Assembly (NCBI RefSeq): GCF_003339525.1
Contig: NZ_CP031124.1
Span: 1,674,001 to 1,738,000 of the forward strand
Direction of reading: 5' to 3'
Length of the DNA stretch: 64,000 nt
Origin: Ephemeroptericola cinctiostellae
GTDB taxonomy: Bacteria; Pseudomonadota; Gammaproteobacteria; Burkholderiales; Burkholderiaceae
The stretch's first letter is position 1, and every line of letters starts with the position of its first letter. Positions 19,685 to 27,594 of the stretch are shown piece after piece. The notes under the pieces are model-generated. The model was not told the origin of the DNA. It searched no databases and worked only from the letters and a program-made list of their open reading frames with translations. A program made the position numbers and the translations under genes.

Positions 19685-19709
19685 TGTTGTCAGGATTTCC
19701 CTGACAACA
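19685..19709. other. Perfect 10-bp hairpin between ileS and lspA
   Basis: TGTTGTCAGG (19685-19694) pairs fully with CCTGACAACA (19700-19709) around a 5-base loop. It lies 72 bases past the ileS stop and about 118 bases before the lspA start on the minus strand. Neither strand has a T run after the stem, so it is not a standard terminator; it could stabilise or process the ileS-lspA mRNA. Confidence 0.5.
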
Positions 19710-19780
19710 CTTGAAATAAAAACAGTGTGTTAAGAAGAGGTCCGTTTTTATCTTTTCGCCATTTCAATTTAATAAAAGTG

Positions 19781-22570
19781 TTAAGCAAAACGTCGTTGTT
19801 CGCCTGAACCAAATAAATTACCGACACAACGTGTACACAGCGTTGGGTGATCTGCATGTGTGCCAACATCGACGGTGACATGCCAGCAACGCTCGCATTT
19901 TTGCCCCACTGCGGTGTTGACAGCGACGCTCATTTGCTCATTTTGCTCAACATGCGCACCCGATGTGATTAAAACAAAACGCAAATCGTCACCCAGTCGT
20001 TTTAAAATGTCTGCATCCACTTCAGGCGCACTGATGGTGACATTGGCTTGCAAAGCGGAGCCAATTTGATTCGTGCCACGGGCATCTTCCAAGGCTTTGT
20101 TGACGTCATTGCGCAGCTCACGGATGCGTGACCAGCTGGCAATCAAGGCTTCTGAGTTCGCAGGTGAGGGCATGACATGATAGAGTTCCGTGAAAATCGT
20201 GTCGTCGATTGAGCCGTGGTTCAAAATGGGCCATGCTTCTTCGGCCGTAAAGCTTAAAATCGGTGCCATCACACGCACGAGACTTTGTGCGACGTGCCAT
20301 AAGGTGGTTTGTGCCGCACGGCGTGCAGGAGAATCAGGTGCGCTGGTGTACAGGCGGTCTTTGATGATGTCCAAATAGAAACCGCCCAAATCTTCGGAGC
20401 AGAAGTTTTGTAATTTAGCGACCAATGGATGGAATTCGTATTTCTCAGCATGAGCAAGCAGTTCGGTTTGCCAGTTGGCGGTCAATGCGAGCGCGTATTG
20501 ATCGATTTCGAGCAGCTCTGTCACTGGCAACAGCTGAGTCTTTGCATCAAAATCGGTCAAATTGGCGAGTAAAAAGCGCAAGGTGTTGCGAATGCGGCGA
20601 TAGCCTTCAGACACACGTTTCAAAATCTCATCAGAAATAGACAGTTCACCCGAATAATCGGTTGAAGCCACCCATAAGCGAATGATTTCTGCGCCCATTT
20701 TGTTAGCCACATCTTGTGGTGACACAATGTTGCCGAGTGATTTGCTCATTTTTTTACCATCGCCATCAACTGCAAAACCGTGCGTGAGCAGCGCTTTGTA
20801 AGGTGCGCGACCATCCAGCATGCAGCCTGTGAGCAAGGATGAATGGAACCAGCCTCGGTGCTGATCTGAGCCTTCGAGATACAAATCGGCAGGCCATGAC
20901 AAATCAGTTGCGTGCGAACCACGCAAGACGTGGAAATGTGTCGTACCCGAGTCAAACCACACATCCAAAGTGTCTTTGTTTTTCACGTAGTCATCGGCAT
21001 CTGCACCGAGAAATTCAGCGATGTCGAGTGTTTGCCAAGCTTCAATGCCGTTTTGTTCAACCAATTGGGCTATTTTTTCAAGCAACTCGGGCGTGTTAGG
21101 ATGCAATTGCCCTGTTGCTTTTGACAAGAAAAAGGGCATCGGCACCCCCCATTGACGCTGGCGTGACAGCGTCCAGTCGGGGCGATTGGCAATCATGCTG
21201 TGCAAACGTGCTTGCCCCCAAGCTGGGAAAAATTGTGTGTCCTCGACGCCTTTAAGGGCGCGTTGACGCAAGCTTGAGGCTTCGACTGGGTTGTCCATTG
21301 AGGCGAACCATTGTGTGGTGGCGCGGAAAATCAATGGGGTTTTATGTCGCCAGCAGTGCATGTAGCTGTGATCGTATTTAACTACTTTGAACAATGCACC
21401 GGCTTCGGTGAGTTTTTCGACAATGGCCGCATTGGCTTTCCAAATGTGCATGCCGCCGAATTCAGGTAAATCCGCCACATAAACGCCATTGCCCATCACT
21501 GGCGTGAGGATGTCATCGTCTTTCATGCCGTTGGCTTTGCATGATGAAAAATCCTCTACACCATAAGCGGGTGCTGAATGGACGATGCCCGTCCCCGCAT
21601 CTGTGGTCACGTAATCGCCCAAATACACTGGAGATAAGCGTGAATATAAGGGATGTTTAAAGGCAATGTGATCCAATGCCGCGCCAAGGCATGTGGCGAT
21701 GATGTCACCGTTCAACTCGTAGCGCGCCAATGTACTTTCAACCAAATCTTTGGCTAAAATCAATTGGCCATTGTCCGTTTGCACCAATGCATATTCAATT
21801 TCTGGGTGAACGTTGAGTGCTTGATTGGCGGGGATTGTCCATGGTGTTGTTGTCCAAATCACGATGTGACCTGTTTGGCCGGCAGTGGTGCCAAAAGCCA
21901 CAGACAGTTTATCGTGTTCAGCAAATTCAAAACCCACATCGATGGCCAAATCAATTTTGTTTTGGTATTCAACCTCAGCTTCAGCCAATGCCGATTCACA
22001 ATCAAAACACCAGTTGACAGGTTTTAAACCACGATACACATAACCTTTGTCCAAAATGGTTCCAAGCGCACGAAGTTCGTTCGCTTCGTTAGAAAAGTTC
22101 ATGGTTTTGTATGGGTCATTCCAGTCGCCTAAAATACCCAAACGCATGAAATCGAGTTTTTGTTTTTCAACCTGTTCGCTTGCATACGCGCGTGACTTTT
22201 GCTGAACTTCTTGCGTCGGCAAACCTTTACCGTACAACGATTCGATTTTATTTTCAATCGGCATGCCGTGACAGTCCCAGCCGGGGACATAAGGCGCATC
22301 AAACCCCGCCATTGTGCGCGATTTGACGATGATGTCTTTGAGGATTTTATTGACTGCATGACCGATGTGAATGTCGCCATTCGCATACGGTGGGCCATCA
22401 TGCAAAATGAATTTTGGGCGACCCGCTGCGGCTTCACGGATTTTTTGATAACGTTTTTTTGCCTGCCATTCTTTGACCCACACTGGTTCGCGTTTGGCAA
22501 GGTCACCACGCATGGGGAATGGGGTATCGAGGAGGTTGACGGGGTAGTTGGATTTTTTTGGATCTGTCAT
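19781..22570 (-). CDS. ileS: Isoleucyl-tRNA synthetase
   Basis: This 929-residue class Ia synthetase (from the preferred ATG) has an editing domain that clears Val-tRNA-Ile. The start at 22570 gives [20 protein letters not shown], the normal beginning; an upstream ATG (22627) adds 19 residues without family character. HIGH is in [15 protein letters not shown] in [10 protein letters not shown], the CP1 editing domain lies between, and the C-terminal zinc site is CERCWH...CTRC. It sits between ribF and lspA on the same strand, the widespread arrangement. Confidence 0.97.
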   Translation of the reverse strand: MTDPKKSNYPVNLLDTPFPMRGDLAKREPVWVKEWQAKKRYQKIREAAAGRPKFILHDGPPYANGDIHIGHAVNKILKDIIVKSRTMAGFDAPYVPGWDCHGMPIENKIESLYGKGLPTQEVQQKSRAYASEQVEKQKLDFMRLGILGDWNDPYKTMNFSNEANELRALGTILDKGYVYRGLKPVNWCFDCESALAEAEVEYQNKIDLAIDVGFEFAEHDKLSVAFGTTAGQTGHIVIWTTTPWTIPANQALNVHPEIEYALVQTDNGQLILAKDLVESTLARYELNGDIIATCLGAALDHIAFKHPLYSRLSPVYLGDYVTTDAGTGIVHSAPAYGVEDFSSCKANGMKDDDILTPVMGNGVYVADLPEFGGMHIWKANAAIVEKLTEAGALFKVVKYDHSYMHCWRHKTPLIFRATTQWFASMDNPVEASSLRQRALKGVEDTQFFPAWGQARLHSMIANRPDWTLSRQRQWGVPMPFFLSKATGQLHPNTPELLEKIAQLVEQNGIEAWQTLDIAEFLGADADDYVKNKDTLDVWFDSGTTHFHVLRGSHATDLSWPADLYLEGSDQHRGWFHSSLLTGCMLDGRAPYKALLTHGFAVDGDGKKMSKSLGNIVSPQDVANKMGAEIIRLWVASTDYSGELSISDEILKRVSEGYRRIRNTLRFLLANLTDFDAKTQLLPVTELLEIDQYALALTANWQTELLAHAEKYEFHPLVAKLQNFCSEDLGGFYLDIIKDRLYTSAPDSPARRAAQTTLWHVAQSLVRVMAPILSFTAEEAWPILNHGSIDDTIFTELYHVMPSPANSEALIASWSRIRELRNDVNKALEDARGTNQIGSALQANVTISAPEVDADILKRLGDDLRFVLITSGAHVEQNEQMSVAVNTAVGQKCERCWHVTVDVGTHADHPTLCTRCVGNLFGSGEQRRFA

Positions 22571-22682
22571 GATGTCAATGGTCTTTGGTTTGATGCCGTG
22601 AAGCCTTATGTCATGCGGATTGAACATGAGGCTGAAAAAGTGTGGTGCTATTTTACCTTAGCTTGGTTAAGTTCGGTTTGTT

Positions 22683-23618
22683 TTACGCATGTGCAGCAAA
22701 GAATGCACGGGCATCGCGGATGTCTTGCTGGATCGCCAGCATCAACGCATCCAAACCATCAAATTTGGCTTCATCACGAATTTTATGGTGCAAAGTCACA
22801 TGTGCCATGTCGCCGTACACGGTTTCATTGAAATCAAAAATATACACTTCACACCAACACTGGCCGTTGGTTTTCACCGATGGTCGAGTGCCGATGCTGG
22901 CAACGCCTTGATGCACACGCCCGTTCAGTTCGACGGTGACTGCAAAAATGCCTTGCGCCACGAGGTTATCTGGCATTTTAAGGTTAATCGTTGGGATGCC
23001 AATGGTTCGACCCAACTGTTGGCCATAAATGATGTGGCCACTGAGTGTGTAATCATGGCCGAGCAGTGCAGTGGCCAAAGGCAATTGGCCTTTGGCAATG
23101 GCTGTACGCACTGCGGTACTCGATATGCGCTCTTCAGCATGAAGCACCGAATGCAGGGAGGTCACTGTAAAGCCGTGTTGTTCACCCATGTCTTGCAACA
23201 AATTAAAATCACCTGTGCGACCTGCGCCAAATCGAAAATCATCGCCAATGAGTAAATCCCGTGTGTTGAGAGATTCAACCAAGATGTGTTCAACAAAATC
23301 AGTCGCAGGCATGTTTGCCAGGGCTTGATTGAAGCGCATCAACACCACATCGTTCACCCCGTGTTGTTTGATGAATGTGATTTTGTCGCGTAACGGTGAA
23401 ACACGTTGCGGGGCGGGTTTGCCATGCAATTGAGCAAAAAAAGCTTTTGGATTGGGATCAAAAGTGATGACGGTGGGGGCCAAGCCTTGCTGGTTTGCTT
23501 GTTTCGCCAACGCGTCAAGGATGGCCGTGTGACCACGGTGCACGCCGTCAAAATTACCAATGGTGACTGTACGCGCTGTACTGGCATCATGGTGAGTTGG
23601 GTAGCGGATCAGGTTCAT
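22683..23618 (-). CDS. ribF: Bifunctional riboflavin kinase / FAD synthetase
   Basis: This 311-residue enzyme makes FMN and then FAD from riboflavin. The N-terminal nucleotidyltransferase half has TIGNFDGVHRGH (HxGH-type motif) and a later ISSTAVRTAI, equivalent to the ISSTxIR motif. The C-terminal kinase half carries GRTIGIPTINLKMP and ends near HKIRDEAKFDGLDAL. The ATG at 23618 gives the standard N-terminus; the reading frame extends upstream to 23741 without family similarity. It lies 112 bases before ileS and 82 bases after lysS on the same strand. Confidence 0.96.
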   Translation of the reverse strand: MNLIRYPTHHDASTARTVTIGNFDGVHRGHTAILDALAKQANQQGLAPTVITFDPNPKAFFAQLHGKPAPQRVSPLRDKITFIKQHGVNDVVLMRFNQALANMPATDFVEHILVESLNTRDLLIGDDFRFGAGRTGDFNLLQDMGEQHGFTVTSLHSVLHAEERISSTAVRTAIAKGQLPLATALLGHDYTLSGHIIYGQQLGRTIGIPTINLKMPDNLVAQGIFAVTVELNGRVHQGVASIGTRPSVKTNGQCWCEVYIFDFNETVYGDMAHVTLHHKIRDEAKFDGLDALMLAIQQDIRDARAFFAAHA

Positions 23619-23700
23619 GAGATCAGACGGGTTGATTGATGGGCGTTTTTTGGAAAGTTGCATGGATGACCTTAAGGCAGCCATCCATGCAATGTGTTGA

Positions 23701-25221
23701 TCAATCTTCTTTACGCATGTGCGGGAACAGCAACACATCACGGATGTTGGGACTGTCTGTGATCAACATCATTAAGCGGTCAATTCCAATGCCGCAACCG
23801 CCCGTAGGGGGCATGCCATATTCGAGGGCACGGATGTAGTCGGCATCGTAGTACATGGCTTCATCATCGCCAGCATCTTTGGCGGCAACTTGTGCCATGA
23901 AACGGGCGGCTTGATCTTCGGGGTCATTCAGTTCCGAGAATCCATTGGCGACTTCACGTCCCGTCATGAACAATTCAAAACGTTCAGTTAAACCCGCTTT
24001 GGTGTCTGATGCGCGGGCGAGGGGTGACACTTCAATCGGGTAATCAATGATGAACGTGGGATGCCACAACAAATGCTCAGCAACTTCTTCAAACAAGGCC
24101 AATTGTAAAGCACCGACACCCGCATTTTTGATTTGTGGGTCGTCCATTTTGACACCGTTTTTGCGCAACTCGGTGCGCAAGAAATCTTCATTGTCAAGGG
24201 CTGTGCCGATGTATTCAGGGGCGTATTTTTCAATCGCTGCTGTGATGGTCAAGCGGTCAAATGGCTTGGATAAATCCAGTTCGCGCCCTTGATAATTGAG
24301 CACTGCGCTGCCTGTGGCGCGCAAAGTCACTTCACGAATCACCGATTCAGTGTAGTCCATCATCCACTCGCAGTTGGTGTATGCGGCATAAAATTCCATC
24401 ATGGTGAATTCAGGGTTGTGGCGCGGCGATACCCCTTCATTGCGGAAGCTGCGGTTGATTTCGAATACACGTTCAAAACCACCGACGATTAAACGTTTCA
24501 AGTACAACTCGGGTGCAATGCGCAGAAACATTTCCATGTCGAGTGCATTGTGATGTGTTTTGAATGGTTTGGCCGATGCACCGCCAGGGATGGCATGCAA
24601 CATAGGGGTTTCCACTTCCATGAAGTCATTTTCCATCATGAAGTTGCGCAGGGCGCTCATGGCATTTGAACGTCGGATGAATGTCGCTCGTGTGTCGGGT
24701 GAAGCAATCAGATCCACATAACGTTGGCGGTATTTGAGTTCTTGATCGGCGAGGCCGTGAAATTTGTCGGGCAATGGGCGCAAGGATTTACTGATCAGGC
24801 GCAGTTCACTGCAACGCACAGACAGTTCACCTTTGTTGGTCTTGAACAGTACGCCACGTGCGGCGATGATGTCACCCATGTCCCAATGTTTAAAGGCTTC
24901 ATGCACATCTGCACCCACGCCTTCATCATTGATGTAAAACTGGATTTGTCCTGTTGCATCTTGAACCGTTGCGAAACTGGCTTTGCCCATCACGCGTTTG
25001 AGCATCATGCGACCAGAGATGGACACGCTGACATTGTGTTCTTCAACAGCAGCCTTATCTTCTGCTTCAAACTGGTTTTGCAATTGACCCGCGCGGTGTT
25101 CGGGTACAAAATCATTTGGGTAAGCGATGCCTTCGGTGCGCCAATGCGCAAGTTTGCTGCGGCGTTCGGCGATGATGCTGTTTTCGTCAATGGTTTGTTC
25201 TGGCGTGATGTGGTCGGTCAT
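23701..25221 (-). CDS. lysS: Lysyl-tRNA synthetase (class II)
   Basis: This 506-residue enzyme has an N-terminal OB-fold anticodon domain (about 60-160, with [17 protein letters not shown]) and a class II catalytic core. Motif 2 contains [15 protein letters not shown] and motif 3 contains [16 protein letters not shown] near the end. The first residues ([16 protein letters not shown]) fit the betaproteobacterial family. lysS usually lies directly after prfB; here an Ivy-type inhibitor gene is inserted between the two. Confidence 0.97.
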   Translation of the reverse strand: MTDHITPEQTIDENSIIAERRSKLAHWRTEGIAYPNDFVPEHRAGQLQNQFEAEDKAAVEEHNVSVSISGRMMLKRVMGKASFATVQDATGQIQFYINDEGVGADVHEAFKHWDMGDIIAARGVLFKTNKGELSVRCSELRLISKSLRPLPDKFHGLADQELKYRQRYVDLIASPDTRATFIRRSNAMSALRNFMMENDFMEVETPMLHAIPGGASAKPFKTHHNALDMEMFLRIAPELYLKRLIVGGFERVFEINRSFRNEGVSPRHNPEFTMMEFYAAYTNCEWMMDYTESVIREVTLRATGSAVLNYQGRELDLSKPFDRLTITAAIEKYAPEYIGTALDNEDFLRTELRKNGVKMDDPQIKNAGVGALQLALFEEVAEHLLWHPTFIIDYPIEVSPLARASDTKAGLTERFELFMTGREVANGFSELNDPEDQAARFMAQVAAKDAGDDEAMYYDADYIRALEYGMPPTGGCGIGIDRLMMLITDSPNIRDVLLFPHMRKED

Positions 25222-25519
25222 GGTGGCTGCTATATGGTTAGTCGCAAAAAACCTGTTTTGCGCTTGTTTCAGGTAAGGAATTTAAAGGGGATAATGAACT
25301 TGTTGTTTCACTGTAAATGGAAATATTGCTTGAGCGTTAAGCGAAGTGGCTGAAGCAAGCCCCTCAGCATCGGGGAAAACCAAATCCTAGGAAATCAAAT
25401 AAACTCGTAAACTAAAACCGTTGGATTTTTATGAATCTCACTCTAAACAAAGGGTGTTGAGTTGATGTCGATGGACTGACAAAAATAAGCGCTGGTATAA
25501 CCAGCGCTTTCGTGAGGGG
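25222..25519. other. 298-base intergenic region upstream of lysS
   Basis: No gene is seen between the lysS start and the ivy-like stop. The region holds the ivy-like terminator (25480-25509) and presumably the lysS promoter, which I could not locate convincingly. A short CCCCTCAGCATCGGGG hairpin lies near 25361-25376. Confidence 0.4.
25480..25509 (-). terminator. Intrinsic terminator of the ivy-like gene
   Basis: The stem AGCGCTGG (25488-25495) / CCAGCGCT (25501-25508) with loop TATAA reads on the minus strand into TATTTTT. It begins 12 bases past the stop and separates this gene from lysS transcription. Confidence 0.8.
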
Positions 25520-25975
25520 TTAACGAAGTCCGCTGGCACTGCTTAAAATTTGCTTCATGGCGGGCGTGGTTTGACCCGCCCACAAAGTCTTTTTATCCAG
25601 TTTGCCGTGAATGGCTGTGATTTTGGTCATTGGATCGAACAGCACATAAATATTGTTTTCATCGCACTCATGTGCCTTGCATGTGTTGAGCAAGACAAAG
25701 TGCGTCGAGCCACTGTCAATCACCTGTGATGGGGCAGAAGGACCGCCCCCACGACGCACCCAACTGGGCATGGTCATGTTTGAACTGCGAAAAGCCTTGA
25801 TCAACGACGAACGAAACATGGAGTTGCGGCTCCAATCAAAGAAGTACGATGATTCAATTTGCTTGCGCGTCAGGCCATCGAAGCTGCTGATGTCCAATGC
25901 GTGAGCGGCAGGCGCAACGGCCAGTAAAGCAGAGGCACACAATGCAGCCGTGGCGAATGTTTTAAATATCGTCAT
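25520..25975 (-). CDS. Ivy-family lysozyme inhibitor, periplasmic
   Basis: This 151-residue protein has a clear Sec signal peptide (cleavage likely after AHA, residue 26). The mature part contains MPSWVRRGG followed by CKAHEC at residues 99-104. The pattern (L/M)P-x-WV...GG and the disulfide-bounded CKxH(D/E)C loop are the signature of Ivy, whose loop His enters the c-type lysozyme active site. E. coli Ivy has CKPHDC. Ivy proteins protect Gram-negative cells from lysozyme and can restrain their own lytic transglycosylases. The start lies 1 base beyond the prfB stop, so it is probably co-transcribed with prfB, then ended by its own terminator. Confidence 0.78.
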   Translation of the reverse strand: MTIFKTFATAALCASALLAVAPAAHALDISSFDGLTRKQIESSYFFDWSRNSMFRSSLIKAFRSSNMTMPSWVRRGGGPSAPSQVIDSGSTHFVLLNTCKAHECDENNIYVLFDPMTKITAIHGKLDKKTLWAGQTTPAMKQILSSASGLR

Positions 25976-25976
25976 G

Positions 25977-27081
25977 TTAAACCCCTTGTTTTAAGCTGGC
26001 TTCAATGAATGGATCAAGATCGCCATCGAGCACTTTGGTGGTGTTTGAAATTTCAACATTGGTACGCAAGTCTTTGATGCGCGATTGATCAAGCACATAA
26101 GAACGGATTTGATGCCCCCAGCCCACATCGGACTTGGTTGCTTCGAGTTTGTCTTGCTCTGTTTGGCGTTTGCGCAATTCCAACTCGTACAAACGCGACT
26201 TCAGCATCGACATCGCTTCGGCGCGGTTTTTGTGTTGAGAGCGATCATTTTGGCATTGCACCACCGTATTGGTTGGCAAATGGGTGATACGCACGGCCGA
26301 ATCGGTTTTATTGATGTGCTGACCGCCCGCACCTGAAGCGCGGTACGTGTCAATACGCAAATCCGCTGGATTCACATCAATTTCAATCGAGTCATCGACT
26401 TCAGGGTAGACAAAAATACTGGCGAAAGACGTGTGGCGACCGTTGTTTGAATCAAATGGCGATTTGCGCACAAGGCGATGCACGCCTGTTTCTGTGCGCA
26501 ACATGCCATAAGCGTATTCGCCTTCGATTTTCAATGAAACCGATTTGATGCCAGCCACGTCACCTGAGGACTCTTCAAGAATTTCGACTTTAAAATCTTT
26601 ACGTTCGCAATAACGCACGTATTGGCGCAATAAAATAGAGGCCCAGTCGCATGCTTCTGTACCGCCTGCGCCTGCTTGAATGTCCAAAAAGCAATTGGCC
26701 GAATCCATTGGATTCGAGAACATGCGGCGGAATTCGGCATGACCAAGTTCTTCTTCAAGTGCATCCACATCGGCTTCGAGGGTGGCGATGGTTTCAATAT
26801 CGTCCTCTTCTTTGGCCATGTCAAACAGCTCTGCGGTGTCGGCCTGATGCGATTTCAAACGATTGAGCAAATCAACCGTGCCATCCAGCAGTTTTTTTTC
26901 TTTGCCCAAATCTTGCGCGCGCTTTGAATCATTCCAAACATTTGGATCTTCAAGCTCTGCGTTGACGACAATTAAACGATCAAATTTTGTATCGTAGTCA
27001 AAGATACCCCCATAGCGCTTGAATGCGCTCCGCGAGGTCGGTCAGTTGGTTGCCAATGGCGTTAATGCGTTCAATTTCCAT
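25977..27081 (-). CDS. prfB: Peptide chain release factor 2, with programmed +1 frameshift
   Basis: RF2 recognises UGA and UAA. Codons 1-27 (ATG at 27081, peptide [20 protein letters not shown] onward) run into an in-frame TGA at 27000-26998. Skipping one base continues as [12 protein letters not shown] through to 25977, giving 367 residues, the normal size. The stop-codon-reading tripeptide SPF is in [11 protein letters not shown], and the catalytic GGQ is in [13 protein letters not shown]. Read without the shift, only a 310-residue internal frame from 26909 would be seen, lacking the N-terminal domain. The gene is functional, not broken. Confidence 0.96.
26997..27011 (-). promoter_or_regulatory. 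prfB programmed +1 frameshift site
   Basis: On the minus strand a Shine-Dalgarno-like GGGGG (27011-27007) stands three bases before CTT TGA C (27003-26997), exactly the E. coli-type arrangement GGGGGTATCTTTGAC. Slow recognition of this UGA by RF2 lets the ribosome shift +1 from CTT to TTT, so RF2 controls its own synthesis. Confidence 0.96.
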
Positions 27082-27594
27082 GAAAAACTCAAAATAATCA
27101 ATAAAGTAAGATCATGATTATAAGTGAAAAGGGGTGAAAATGCCAGTTGCGTACTGCTTTAGTGATGCTCAAAGCAGGTCATGTTCCGTTGATGTGCTGT
27201 TTGATGTGCCGTTTGTTCAAGATACACTTGGGAATAACTTGATCTTTTGCAGCATTGTTTGACGCTTGACTTGAATTATGTTGCATTGCACGTTACACTT
27301 CAAACCGTTGCTTGGCTTTCACGCACCTCAATGGTAAACACAAACCTTGGGCGTGATTAAACATGTGGATCATCATACCCGCGATACATTGCAGTACAGA
27401 TCAACTAAAAAAACTAAGCCGCAACGCATCCATTCTTCACACGAAAAAGAAGCAATAAAAAAGAACGGTTAAGCCGTTTACGAGGGTCACAACTTAACCG
27501 CAAGGATAGGTTGTGTTCGTGTACGTACCCATGTCAACATGGATATCAATGATGCAATTGACGGATACCAATATGTATCCAAGCAGGAGATAAT
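27082..27594. other. 513-base divergent intergenic region between prfB and ppc
   Basis: No gene is seen. It must hold the divergent promoters of prfB and ppc. The ppc-proximal 130 bases carry several short complementary segments (described separately at 27464-27580). The prfB-proximal part is AT-rich without a clear motif; I could not assign a confident -35/-10 pair. Confidence 0.4.
27464..27580 (+). promoter_or_regulatory. Possible structured leader upstream of ppc
   Basis: Overlapping complementary segments occur. AACGG/CCGTT (27464-27468 with 27474-27478), GGTTAAG/CTTAACC (27467-27473 with 27493-27499) and CACAAC/GTTGTG (27488-27493 with 27510-27515) cannot all form together. A further hairpin GGATAC/GTATCC (27563-27568 with 27575-27580) ends 4 bases before the AGGAG ribosome site. 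This could be an mRNA leader with alternative folds, but each stem is short and I know no named element matching it. Confidence 0.35.

Noticed and set aside
22199..22831. Plus-strand 210-codon frame overlapping the ileS start and ribF end
   Set aside because: It is antisense to ileS and ribF, with no ribosome site or recognisable domain; the minus-strand genes are certain.
25977..26909. prfB as a truncated or frameshifted pseudogene
   Set aside because: The in-frame TGA sits in a perfect programmed-frameshift context and the shifted product is full length with SPF and GGQ.
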